Positions 1 through 7,609 of a DNA stretch of 33,887 bases are shown here, piece by piece. The DNA lies in the NCBI GenBank assembly GCA_024398845.1, contig JAKSIM010000030.1:1-33887 (forward strand), given 5' to 3'. The stretch comes from Fibrobacter sp. Lineage in GTDB: Bacteria; Fibrobacterota; Fibrobacteria; Fibrobacterales; Fibrobacteraceae. The notes beneath the pieces were generated by a model. The model saw only the letters and a list, made by a program, of their open reading frames with translations. It was not told where the DNA came from and ran no database searches. Every line of letters starts with the position of its first letter. The first letter of the stretch is position 1. A program made the translations under genes and the position numbers.

Positions 1-40
1 CTTTCTTGCGTGATGCGGTGTTGTAGAATTGAAGTGCCAT
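1..40 (-). CDS. cysS: Cysteinyl-tRNA synthetase, N-terminal fragment
   Basis: Only the first 13 codons lie in the window, and the gene continues past the left edge. The minus-strand reading from the ATG at 40 gives MALQFYNTASRKK, which resembles the conserved start of bacterial CysRS (a short strand, then YNT, then basic residues, just before the first catalytic-core helix). A GGAGG Shine-Dalgarno lies 4 bases upstream of the ATG (bases 45-49). CysRS charges tRNA-Cys in the cytoplasm. The call rests on a very short peptide plus a good ribosome binding site, so it is likely but not certain. Confidence 0.65.
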   Translation of the reverse strand, partial: MALQFYNTASRKK

Positions 41-83
41 GATGCCTCCGGTTAAAAACGGTTCGGCTACGTGCCGGGCCGTC

Positions 84-115
84 GCGCCAAACGCGCTGTT
101 TGCGGCGCAAAGATA
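84..115 (-). promoter_or_regulatory. Candidate cysS promoter element and leader hairpin
   Basis: On the minus strand bases 115-108 read TATCTTTG, a full match to the Bacteroidetes-type TAnnTTTG element. No convincing TTTG element is seen about 19 bases upstream of it. Transcription would start near 101, giving a leader of about 60 nt. Bases 84-92 and 98-108 can pair as a GC-rich hairpin (AAAC/GTTT closed by GCGCC/GGCGC with a 2-nt bulge). Prediction is by eye. Confidence 0.4.
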
Positions 116-183
116 GAAAAAAGCTCGGTGCTAGATGTGGTGAGGTTTGAAAAATGAGTAATAGAAAAGGATAAATAAAGTCT

Positions 184-204
184 TTTTACACGTATTTTAC
201 ACGT
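184..204 (+). repeat. Two direct copies of TTTTACACGT, 11 bp apart
   Basis: TTTTACACGT occurs at 184-193 and again at 195-204, a period of 11 bp, close to one helical turn. The pair lies roughly 60-80 bp upstream of the predicted start of transcription of the carbohydrate-binding lipoprotein gene. That spacing would suit a regulator bound on one DNA face, for example a response-regulator dimer. No regulator is identified. Confidence 0.5.
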
Positions 205-226
205 TGTTTTTAGTTTCAACAGATTC

Positions 227-256
227 TTTACCCAAAAGGTGACGGTTTGTTATAAT
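227..256 (+). promoter_or_regulatory. Candidate promoter of the carbohydrate-binding lipoprotein gene
   Basis: A perfect TATAAT lies at 251-256, with a weak upstream element TTTACC at 227-232 (18-bp spacer). Transcription would start near 262, leaving a leader of about 27 nt that carries the GGAG Shine-Dalgarno at 279-282. The poor -35 match fits dependence on an activator at the direct repeats just upstream. Confidence 0.4.
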
Positions 257-288
257 GAAACCTATTTTATAGAAAAATGGAGTTTTCA

Positions 289-2280
289 ATGAAATCAATG
301 AAATTGCCGGTGGTTGCTGCAGCAGTTGCTTTATGCTTTGTGGCGTGTTCTGAAGATAGTTCTCCTGCGGGGGCCGAAAACGATATTGCTGTGGAGGCTG
401 AATCCAGCGGTACTTTTGTAAATCCTGTTGAATCCAGTGGTTCCATCGAAAATCCTGTTGCCTCTAGCAATTCCTTTGTAGATCCAGTCGAATCCAGTGG
501 AGCCGTTGTAAGTTCCGTCGCTTCGAGCAGCGCTGTTGTTCCACTTTTGGGTTCCAGCAGTTCGACTGTAAATCCCTTTGTATCGAGCAGTTCTCCTGCA
601 ACGCCTGTGGTGACGCCTTCCGGCGATGACGATAACGACTTGGATGATGCTCGGACCTTGACGGGTGCCGAAATCCTTCTGAAGCTTTCGGGAACCACGG
701 CGACCGTTGAAAACAACAACGGCTGCGTTACGGTTGCAGAAAAGAGTGCGACGATTACGTGCCCGGGCGCTTACTACGTGACGGGTGAATCCTCCGACTT
801 CCAGGTGGTGGTGAACACACCTGCGGCAGAAGGCGAAGAAAATACCGGCATCTACCTGCACAATGCAACTTTGAAGAGCCAGAACGCCCCGATTCTCGTG
901 AAGAATGCGAAGAAGACGGTGCTCCATTTGGTGAAGGGCACCACGAATGTCGTGGAAGATGGCAACGGAAATCATTTGTACGAAAAAGTCAACGGGACGC
1001 AGGATACCGCGAAGGCGGCAATTTATGCACGTGACGACATGAACATCAAGGGCGCAGGCACTTTGACCGTCAAGGGCAACTTCAATAACGGCATCCAGTG
1101 CAGCAACGACCTCAAAATCAAGAACGGCAACATCACTGTCGAAGCCAAGGAAAACGGCATCAAGGGCAAGGGCAGCCTTGAAATTTCTGGCGGCACCTTG
1201 AACATTACCGCGAAGGCTGGCGACGGCCTTGAAAGCGACGAATGCGAAGAAGCTCCGGATGGCTCTTGCGCAAAGATTGTCGAGAACAAGGGCTTTGTGG
1301 AAATCTCCGGCGGAAACATCACCATCAAGGCGGGTGACGACGGCATCCAGGCCGCAAATTACGTTCTCGTGAGCGATTCCACCGAGGCATCGACAATCAA
1401 GATTACTTCTACGGGCAAGGGCCTGATGGCCGACAAGGTCATCTATGTCAACGGCGGAACCATCAATGTCGAGGCCGAAGACGATGGCATGCACACGCAC
1501 TTCCAGGTTTACATGAACGCTGGTAACGTAACCGTGAGCACGAAGGACGACGGCATCCACGCCGATAGCGCCTTGTACCTGAGGGGCTCCACGGTCAATG
1601 TCGTTACGGCTTACGAGGGCCTGGAAGCCTACAGGATTTTTGCCGAAGGCGGCGTGACTTCCACTTTCGCGACCAATGACGGCTGGAATGCCGCAGGCGG
1701 ACCCAAGGAAAACAGCGGCGGATATTCCATGTTCAGTGAATCGAGCGGACACGCCGTGATTAGTGGCGGTTACCACTACATCGCTTCGAAGGGCGACATG
1801 ATTGATGTTTTGGACGCAAATGGTACTGCGAAAATGAGTGGTGGCGTGCTGATTCTCGAAATTACTGGCCAGAGCTATGAAAATGGCATGGGCGGCGGTT
1901 TCGGTGGTATGGGCGGCGGCATGGGCGGCTGGGGCGGTGGTGGCTTTGGTGGCGGCATGGGAGGCTTTGGTGACATGGGTGGCGGCGGAAACGGCTGCCC
2001 CTCCAACATGGCGGGAGGCCTCATCGATACGGACAACGGTTTCGAAATTACAGGTGGCGTGCTCCTCGCGTTTGGTGACTATTCGACCGATACGCCCAAC
2101 TGCGCATCCGTCAGCTTTACGAACGACAAGTTCTACGGCTCCGACAACGCAGCCTTCAAACCGGAATACCATGGCAGCACAATTTTCTACGGTGGCGACG
2201 TGAAGTCCGTTGCAGAGGTGAACGTTTCCGGAATGAAGGAATTCAAGTTCCCGAACGGCAAGGTTTACATGTACAAGTAA
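289..2280 (+). CDS. Surface lipoprotein with Cthe_2159-type carbohydrate-binding beta-helix domain
   Basis: A 663-residue exported lipoprotein. ATG 289 is preferred over ATG 277 because GGAG at 279-282 sits 6 bases before it. It has a signal peptide ending in lipobox FVAC (Cys20), then a Ser-rich linker to about residue 105 made of degenerate repeats such as NPVESSG, typical of Fibrobacter cell-surface proteins. From about residue 120 it resembles the Cthe_2159/DUF4353 carbohydrate-binding family: repeated short strands with motifs such as LEISGGTLNI, GDDGIQA and DDGIHADSALY, expected to form a right-handed beta-helix. Characterised relatives bind cellulose or acidic pectic sugars. Near the C-terminus a Gly/Met-rich stretch (bases about 1884-1992) interrupts the helix repeats. 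The gene is a single transcription unit, convergent with the FISUMP gene. A role in attachment to plant polysaccharide is inferred; no catalytic motif is visible. Confidence 0.8.
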   Translation: MKSMKLPVVAAAVALCFVACSEDSSPAGAENDIAVEAESSGTFVNPVESSGSIENPVASSNSFVDPVESSGAVVSSVASSSAVVPLLGSSSSTVNPFVSSSSPATPVVTPSGDDDNDLDDARTLTGAEILLKLSGTTATVENNNGCVTVAEKSATITCPGAYYVTGESSDFQVVVNTPAAEGEENTGIYLHNATLKSQNAPILVKNAKKTVLHLVKGTTNVVEDGNGNHLYEKVNGTQDTAKAAIYARDDMNIKGAGTLTVKGNFNNGIQCSNDLKIKNGNITVEAKENGIKGKGSLEISGGTLNITAKAGDGLESDECEEAPDGSCAKIVENKGFVEISGGNITIKAGDDGIQAANYVLVSDSTEASTIKITSTGKGLMADKVIYVNGGTINVEAEDDGMHTHFQVYMNAGNVTVSTKDDGIHADSALYLRGSTVNVVTAYEGLEAYRIFAEGGVTSTFATNDGWNAAGGPKENSGGYSMFSESSGHAVISGGYHYIASKGDMIDVLDANGTAKMSGGVLILEITGQSYENGMGGGFGGMGGGMGGWGGGGFGGGMGGFGDMGGGGNGCPSNMAGGLIDTDNGFEITGGVLLAFGDYSTDTPNCASVSFTNDKFYGSDNAAFKPEYHGSTIFYGGDVKSVAEVNVSGMKEFKFPNGKVYMYK

Positions 2281-2326
2281 ACTTTTCGGTGCCTTCTTCG
2301 ATTTTGAATAAAACTATTGTCGAGCG

Positions 2327-2356
2327 TTTTCCCAAATCTTGAATGATTTGGGAAAA
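2327..2356. other. Perfect 12-bp hairpin between convergent genes
   Basis: Bases 2327-2338 and 2345-2356 are perfect inverted copies (TTTTCCCAAATC and its complement) around a 6-nt loop. It lies between the ends of two convergent genes and could act as a two-way terminator. It lacks a T-run after the stem on either strand unless the terminal A/T pairs open, so it is not a textbook intrinsic terminator. Confidence 0.55.
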
Positions 2357-2368
2357 TGAGATGTGGGG

Positions 2369-5300
2369 TTACTCGTCTGCCTTTACGCAGCGGACGGGGA
2401 AACCATCTGATTCATTGAATTCGCTAAGGTACTGGGACGACACTTCGGAGAAGGACGTTTTTGGACATGCGCCTTGCGCTGCAGTGGCGTGTTGAATGCA
2501 CTGGGTCAGGGCTGTTGAGCCTTTTGTCACTTCGTTTGCCATCCAGAATCCACCGGCTCTATGGTCATAATTGATTCCACCATTACGCCGAATTCCAGAC
2601 GCTTTCACATCCAAATCCGAATACATTGCCTGATCAAATCCATCAGTCTGCCAGGTATCCATAGACCGCATGTTCGCTAATCCTATCGAAAAATCATCCT
2701 TTACGGCATCGGGTAAACTCCAACCTTCAGGGCATGCGTTCTTTGCTGCGGCGTATGTGTAGAATCTTCCCAAATTATCGCAATCGTTCGCATTTCCGTT
2801 GACGCACCAACTATCGTTTGTTTTGTATGTCAGGTTGTCGGCAAGCCAGACTCTATTCCCGATTCCCACGGTCCTATACACATGCCCGTCTCTTGTGTCT
2901 GTGAATGAGCCGTATACCGGCATCCAACCCATCCCTTTGCCGTCGCAAGTGTACTCTTGATTGTAGAACGTCTTGGTCAAACCCTTTTCTTCCGGCATGC
3001 AATAGCCTAAGTAGTTGTACCGGGTTGCTTTCTCCCATAAGCCTTGGTCACAATACATCAGTACATCATCGTATAATTTTAGACTTTTAAATTTATCCCT
3101 GGTACAGTAACCGATTGCGGTTTCGTAATCTGTCTTGGCATTGGACCAAAGGAAATGTTCAGATGTAATAGTCGATCGTTTGCATATATACGTTACGTTG
3201 TTGAACTTTCCCGTAGTGCCTGTGGTTTCTTCATTACAGGGGCCCAATTTTGCATTCTCATGGGTATTGTACCAGTAGTATTCGCCAAACTGCGAGAACA
3301 CGCATTCGTATAACGTATCGTTGTAAGTGCCTATTTTGCCGAGTAACGATTCTTTGCATGTTCCGCCAAGTTCGTACTGTTTTTTATCAAGCCCTATCCA
3401 ACCGTTACCGTTACACTCCTCATAATAGGTACCATCCCTTACGATTTTACCTGCGTTTTTGGGGATACAGAAAGCGCCCATAATAAGTTCAGCATTAGAC
3501 ATCCCTCTCCATTTTCCGTTATCACACAATTCCTCACCGAATACTGTATCTTGCAATGCTGCGGTGCATTTGCCGTAGACATCCATAGCCGTTATTTTGT
3601 GCCATTCCAGATTTTCGCAAACATATCCACTTTCGCTAATGGTCCCTTCCTTGGCCTTGGTGCACACGCCGTTTTCCTTTTCCACAGCGGTGGCTGAGCC
3701 CCAAGTGTTGTTGCGACACACGTAAAGGGAGCCGTTTACCTTTTTGGACTCAAGGTTGTTCGACGAATTGCAAGTGCCGAGCATTTCGCTGACGGTCGCT
3801 TTTGTCCATTCCTTAGCCTTGCAAATGAAAGAGTAGGAACTGTCAATGATTTCACCCGCCCTCGATTCAGTGCAGGCGCCGTACCTTGATTCCAGCGTTG
3901 AGGGCGTTGTCCAATTGGACTTGCAAACGTATTTGCTCCCTAGGGCTTCCTTGATTTCGCCATAGTTGTTGCTGCTGCATGTTCCAAGGATGTCGTTCTT
4001 GGTAGGCGTTTTCCAAGTGTGGTTGAGGCAGATGTATTCCGTGCCTTTTTCGCCGCTTGCGATGAACCCGTCCATTTTGTCGGTGCAAAGGCCGAGCAAG
4101 TTGTCTAGGGCGCTTATTTTTTTCCATGTTGAATCCATGCAAATGTAGTCAACGCCATCATAGGTAACGGGCTTTGTGGTTTCGTGCTCAAGGCATTTGC
4201 CGTAAACGTCTCCAATTCCCGCCTTGTGCCAGTTGAAGTCGTTGCAGCCGTACAGCGTTCCTTTGTATGTAGCCGTATCGCCAGCATGCTTGGCATCGCA
4301 GTAGCCCAGCGAATCTTCGAGACCTGTGACCTTGTACCAATGGCCAGATTTGCAAACAACGGCGTTACTACCATACATGCCAAGCATCAATTCCTCGTTT
4401 GCATAGCAGGTGTCGTTCATGTTGCTTATTGAGCGGACCCATGCGGTATCTTTGCACGCGAACTTCTTGGCTGCGGCGATAATCGTTTCTCCGCGGTTGC
4501 ACTTAGCGGGCATTTCCTTTTCGCTGGCCACTTCGTCGGCACGTTTTACGCAGCGAATGGATACATACTTTTTACTTTCATATTCAGAATCGTAAATGGG
4601 TTCATCGCTGTCGTTTGTGAAGGAGTAGTAGCCATCGCCAAAGGCTATCATGAACTTGGCTTCGCTTCCAAGGCCGGAATACTTTCCGCCATAATAGCCG
4701 GAACCCGCAGGGAGCGCATTAAAGCCCAATTCGTCCGTGCCCGCGGCCGCTTTGCCCTTTTGCCAATAGGACTTGCTCTTAAGAGCGGCTGTGCCCTTCG
4801 CGATAGCAAAAAGTTCTTCCCACTGTTCCTTGGTAGGCAGGTTGAATCCCCTGGGACATTCGGGGACCGTTGTGTAATACAAACGACCGTAAATGTCGCA
4901 ATTCGTGCTGTCGGAATCGTAGCAGTAGCCGATATTTCCCGTGGTGCGCAGGTTTTCGGCCATCCACTCGTAAGCGCCAATCTGCACGGTTTTGTAGGTA
5001 TAATTCGTGTAGTAGTCCTCGGCGGAATCAACGGAAACGCTCACATTGAACTTTTCGTTGAAGCCCACCTTGATGGTGTCCTTGGGGACGCTGCTGGAAC
5101 TTGCGTCATTGCCTTTGGAACTGCAACTGCCCGCGCCGCTGGAACTGCTTTTCGAGGAGTCGCTGCCGGAACTACCGCCAGAACTACTGGAACTGCCTGC
5201 GAGGCTCGAACTAGAGCATTCGTCGTCTTCGCAATCCTCGTCCCAACTAGAACTAGACCCGTCTTCGTCGTTTTTCTCGAAGGCTTCTTCCCATGCAGAC

Positions 5301-5407
5301 TTGTTGAAAAATTTATCGCTGTCGTCGTCACCGCATGCCACAAATGAAAAATTCGCGGCGAACGATAAAGAGATGATGATAAAATTACAAAGATTTTTCC
5401 GAACCAC
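2369..5407 (-). CDS. FISUMP-domain lipoprotein with tandem Cys/Trp modules
   Basis: About 1012 residues if the start is GTG 5407, which has AAGGG 7 bases upstream and gives a compact signal peptide ending FVAC (Cys25). ATG 5431 in the same frame is possible but sits directly on a TATATATA tract that looks like the promoter. After the lipid-anchored Cys come an acidic and Ser-rich linker (to about residue 115) and a first FISUMP domain (about 136-288, with YKTVQIGAYEWMAENL, CPRGFNLPT and the closing RCVK). Next is a run of about 15 modules of 32-44 residues (about 303-836), each with two Cys and usually one Trp (pattern C-x(14-20)-C-x(3-10)-W, often ending LGxC). A second FISUMP domain fills 837-1012 (CPEGWSLP, closing FPVRCVK). 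FISUMP domains are an abundant surface family in Fibrobacter with no established biochemical role. Single gene; function unknown, probably surface adhesion or recognition. Confidence 0.8.
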   Translation of the reverse strand: MVRKNLCNFIIISLSFAANFSFVACGDDDSDKFFNKSAWEEAFEKNDEDGSSSSWDEDCEDDECSSSSLAGSSSSSGGSSGSDSSKSSSSGAGSCSSKGNDASSSSVPKDTIKVGFNEKFNVSVSVDSAEDYYTNYTYKTVQIGAYEWMAENLRTTGNIGYCYDSDSTNCDIYGRLYYTTVPECPRGFNLPTKEQWEELFAIAKGTAALKSKSYWQKGKAAAGTDELGFNALPAGSGYYGGKYSGLGSEAKFMIAFGDGYYSFTNDSDEPIYDSEYESKKYVSIRCVKRADEVASEKEMPAKCNRGETIIAAAKKFACKDTAWVRSISNMNDTCYANEELMLGMYGSNAVVCKSGHWYKVTGLEDSLGYCDAKHAGDTATYKGTLYGCNDFNWHKAGIGDVYGKCLEHETTKPVTYDGVDYICMDSTWKKISALDNLLGLCTDKMDGFIASGEKGTEYICLNHTWKTPTKNDILGTCSSNNYGEIKEALGSKYVCKSNWTTPSTLESRYGACTESRAGEIIDSSYSFICKAKEWTKATVSEMLGTCNSSNNLESKKVNGSLYVCRNNTWGSATAVEKENGVCTKAKEGTISESGYVCENLEWHKITAMDVYGKCTAALQDTVFGEELCDNGKWRGMSNAELIMGAFCIPKNAGKIVRDGTYYEECNGNGWIGLDKKQYELGGTCKESLLGKIGTYNDTLYECVFSQFGEYYWYNTHENAKLGPCNEETTGTTGKFNNVTYICKRSTITSEHFLWSNAKTDYETAIGYCTRDKFKSLKLYDDVLMYCDQGLWEKATRYNYLGYCMPEEKGLTKTFYNQEYTCDGKGMGWMPVYGSFTDTRDGHVYRTVGIGNRVWLADNLTYKTNDSWCVNGNANDCDNLGRFYTYAAAKNACPEGWSLPDAVKDDFSIGLANMRSMDTWQTDGFDQAMYSDLDVKASGIRRNGGINYDHRAGGFWMANEVTKGSTALTQCIQHATAAQGACPKTSFSEVSSQYLSEFNESDGFPVRCVKADE

Positions 5408-5529
5408 AGTGTCACCCTTAAAACCCTTCATACCAATATATATAAAAAAAAACTTGCCGGCCACAATGTCAGTGAATATCCCCGCCGAAAAACGGGGAAG
5501 AACTCAAAAAGGAACTTTCTGTAGAAGTT

Positions 5530-7305
5530 TTACTTGCGGGCGGCGAGTTCTTCTGGAGTGCGGGCCAGAATGTCCCAGTCGCCGCGCTTGATTATCTTGT
5601 ATGCATAACCCTGTTCGGTGAGGAACAGCTGGCGGTTCATGGCGAACTCCTGTTCCTTGGAATCTTGCGTGACGATGCTGTAGAAGTGCGCCGCGCCGCC
5701 GTCGCTCTTCGGACGGAGAACGCGACCTAGGCGCTGGGCTTCTTCTTGGCGGCTGCCGAACGTACCGGAAATCTGGATAAGCACGTTGGCGTCGGGCAAG
5801 TCGATGGCGAAGTTACCGACCTTTGAAACCATGAGATTTTTGAGTTCTCCGCTGCGGAATCCTGCGTACAGTTTTTCGCGATCCTTGTTCGGGGTCTTGC
5901 CCGTAATTAACGGAATGTCCAAAGTCTTGGAGAGGCTTTCGAGCTGGTCAATGTACTGGCCGATGATGAGTACACGGTCGTCTGGCTTGTTGTAGAACTT
6001 GAGGAGACGCTCCACGATGTCAGTCTTCTCGGGGTTCGTACTTGCGAGCGTGATCTTCTCACGGATAGGCGCAAGTGCGTACTTCATCTTGAGTTCCGTT
6101 TCCATCGGAATGCGAATTTCGTTACAGTCGGCGGTCGCAATCCACCCCTGGGCTTCGAGGATGCGCCACGGAATGTCGTACTTCTTGGGGCCGATAAGGC
6201 TGAAGACTTCTGTTTCCTTGTGGTCTTCGCGGACGAGCGTCGCCGTGAGGCCAAGACGGCGTGTGGCCTGCATTTCGGTACTCAGGCGGAACACCGGAGC
6301 CGGAAGCAAGTGTACTTCGTCGTAAATCATGAGGCCCCATTTCTGCTGGCTGAACAGCGGGAAGTTCGCCAGTTCCTTTTTGACTTCTTCGTCGTTCATT
6401 TCTACGTTGGCGTTCGTGTCTTCTTCGCCGTCCTTTTTCACGCGCTTGCGTTGCGTGAGAATCTGGTAGGTGGCGACTGTCACGGGGCCAATTTCTTTCA
6501 CTTCACCGGAGTATTCCTTCACCTGATCAATGGTGAGGTTCGTCTTGTCGCAAATTTCGCGAATCCACTGGCGGGAGGCAGAAATGTTCGGCGTCAGGAT
6601 GAGCGTTTTAGTTTGTACCAAAGCCATCGTGGCAAGTCCAATGACAGTTTTGCCAGAGCCGCAAGGCAGTACGATGACGCCCGAACCGCCCTTTTCGCTT
6701 CCGCTCGCATAGAACACCTGGGCGGCTTCCTTTTGGTAGTCGCGGAGGTTGAAATCCTTGCCGGCGAGAGTTGTTTTGCGAAGTTCAATGGGGAGTGGGT
6801 CGCCAACGATGTAACCGGCCAAGTCCTCGACAGGGAAGCCGGCGTTGGTGAGTGCCATCTTGAGGTGACCGCGGCGTTCCGGGTCCACAATGGCGTGGTT
6901 GTCGTCGATGAATTCCTGGATGAATTCTTCAACTTCCTTGAGCTTGCAGATTTCCGTGAACATGAACTTGTCGTCTGATTCAATAATCAGGCGTTCATCT
7001 TCCCTTTTAAGACGGAGCAGACCGTAGCGGGCCATGTAGTCTTCGACTTCGGTAATGACTGTTTGCGGAATCGGGTAGCGGCTTTGAGTTTCAAGTCGTT
7101 CAATGACTTCCGGGGCGCGGAGTCCTGTTGAAGCTGCATTCCACAGGGAGAGGTGGCTAATGCGGTAGGTGTGCAAATGCTCGGGGCTTTTGACAAGTTC
7201 AGTAAAGGGGGCAATTGCGTCGCGAGCCGCTTCGTAATTGGGATTATCGACCTCGACCATAATTTCGAGGTTACTTTGGACAATGATTGCGCCGTTCGGA
7301 TTCAT
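5530..7305 (-). CDS. XPB/Rad25-type DNA repair helicase
   Basis: A 591-residue superfamily 2 helicase with the full motif set. Walker A is PCGSGKT (about 214-220), motif II is DEVH (329-332), motif III is TAT (354-356), the RED motif typical of XPB is at 359-361, and motif VI is QRLGRVLRP (524-532). About 180 N-terminal residues match the bacterial XPB damage-recognition-like region (HLSLWNAAST). Bacterial XPB proteins are ATP-dependent 3'-5' DNA translocases linked to repair and transcription; the precise role is not proven. Length is normal for the family. No Shine-Dalgarno precedes ATG 7305, and the predicted promoter ends only 8 bases away, so the message may be leaderless. Downstream, a small hairpin (5480-5497) has no T-run. 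The gene stands alone between the FISUMP gene and tRNA-Thr. Confidence 0.9.
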   Translation of the reverse strand: MNPNGAIIVQSNLEIMVEVDNPNYEAARDAIAPFTELVKSPEHLHTYRISHLSLWNAASTGLRAPEVIERLETQSRYPIPQTVITEVEDYMARYGLLRLKREDERLIIESDDKFMFTEICKLKEVEEFIQEFIDDNHAIVDPERRGHLKMALTNAGFPVEDLAGYIVGDPLPIELRKTTLAGKDFNLRDYQKEAAQVFYASGSEKGGSGVIVLPCGSGKTVIGLATMALVQTKTLILTPNISASRQWIREICDKTNLTIDQVKEYSGEVKEIGPVTVATYQILTQRKRVKKDGEEDTNANVEMNDEEVKKELANFPLFSQQKWGLMIYDEVHLLPAPVFRLSTEMQATRRLGLTATLVREDHKETEVFSLIGPKKYDIPWRILEAQGWIATADCNEIRIPMETELKMKYALAPIREKITLASTNPEKTDIVERLLKFYNKPDDRVLIIGQYIDQLESLSKTLDIPLITGKTPNKDREKLYAGFRSGELKNLMVSKVGNFAIDLPDANVLIQISGTFGSRQEEAQRLGRVLRPKSDGGAAHFYSIVTQDSKEQEFAMNRQLFLTEQGYAYKIIKRGDWDILARTPEELAARK

Positions 7306-7312
7306 AGGGCGC

Positions 7313-7344
7313 CAAATTTAATAAAAATAGTGGGTTTTCGCAAG
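7313..7344 (-). promoter_or_regulatory. Candidate promoter of the XPB-like helicase
   Basis: The minus strand reads TAAATTTG at 7320-7313, a full TAnnTTTG match, with CTTG 20 bases upstream (7344-7341). With the usual distance of about 7 nt to the start site, transcription would begin at about 7306, essentially at the ATG. Confidence 0.5.
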
Positions 7345-7380
7345 ACTGCACAAAAATGGCTCTGCTCATAAAAAGACCGC

Positions 7381-7413
7381 AAAAAAAAGCCCCGATCCTT
7401 TTGGAATCGGGGC
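7381..7413 (-). terminator. Intrinsic terminator of tRNA-Thr
   Basis: On the minus strand an 8-bp stem GCCCCGAT/ATCGGGGC (7413-7406 and 7396-7389), with further partial pairing in the loop, is followed by eight T residues. It lies 5 bases past the tRNA 3' end. Confidence 0.9.
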
Positions 7414-7418
7414 TTTCG

Positions 7419-7491
7419 AGCCACCCAGCAGATTTGAACTGCCGACCTGCTGATTACGAATCAGCTGCTCTACCAGCTGAGCTAGAGTGGC
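7419..7491 (-). tRNA. tRNA-Thr (anticodon CGT)
   Basis: A 73-nt cloverleaf on the minus strand. The acceptor stem is GCCACTC/GGGTGGC with one G-U pair, the D-arm is GCTC-AGCTGGTA-GAGC, the anticodon stem is GCTGA/TCAGC around loop TTCGTAA (anticodon CGT, reading ACG), and the T-arm loop is TTCAAAT. The discriminator base is T and CCA is not encoded. It is transcribed alone, between its own promoter and terminator. Confidence 0.95.
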
Positions 7492-7501
7492 ATAGCGGGG
7501 T

Positions 7502-7532
7502 CAAAAATAGTAATAAGGGCTTTTTTTGTCAA
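7502..7532 (-). promoter_or_regulatory. Promoter of tRNA-Thr
   Basis: On the minus strand TTGACA (7532-7527), 17 bases, then TATTTT; read the other way it is TTGA, N19, TATTTTTG (7509-7502). It therefore satisfies both the classical -35/-10 and the TAnnTTTG patterns. The start site would fall a few bases before the tRNA 5' end. Confidence 0.7.
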
Positions 7533-7549
7533 GATAAATGACGTTCCGG

Positions 7550-7580
7550 TTGGCAAACTCTTTAATTTTTTCTATGATTG
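7550..7580 (+). promoter_or_regulatory. Candidate promoter of the TPR membrane protein gene
   Basis: TTGG at 7550-7553 and TATGATTG at 7573-7580 are separated by 19 bases, a one-mismatch version of the TTTG-N19-TAnnTTTG arrangement seen elsewhere in the window. The leader to ATG 7610 would be about 23 nt. Confidence 0.35.
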
Positions 7581-7609
7581 GGTCACAAAATTTAAAATGG
7601 AAGTCCAAA

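Noticed and set aside
84..108. GC-rich hairpin in the cysS leader as a T-box riboswitch
   Set aside because: No specifier loop or T-box sequence is visible, and T-boxes are essentially confined to Firmicutes and a few others.
395..600. Short repeated units that could be mistaken for a repeat array or CRISPR
   Set aside because: They encode the Ser-rich linker in frame, vary at third positions, and have no constant repeat or spacer length. The same holds for 33180-33480. No CRISPR array or cas gene is present.
331..2172. 613-codon open frame on the minus strand, antisense to the carbohydrate-binding lipoprotein gene
   Set aside because: The plus strand has signal peptide, lipobox, linker and a recognisable domain. 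The antisense frame is low-complexity, His/Ala-rich and has no ribosome binding site or family match; it is a by-product of codon bias.
5480..5497. CCCCG/CGGGG hairpin after the helicase gene as an intrinsic terminator
   Set aside because: The stem is 5 bp and no T-run follows on the minus strand.
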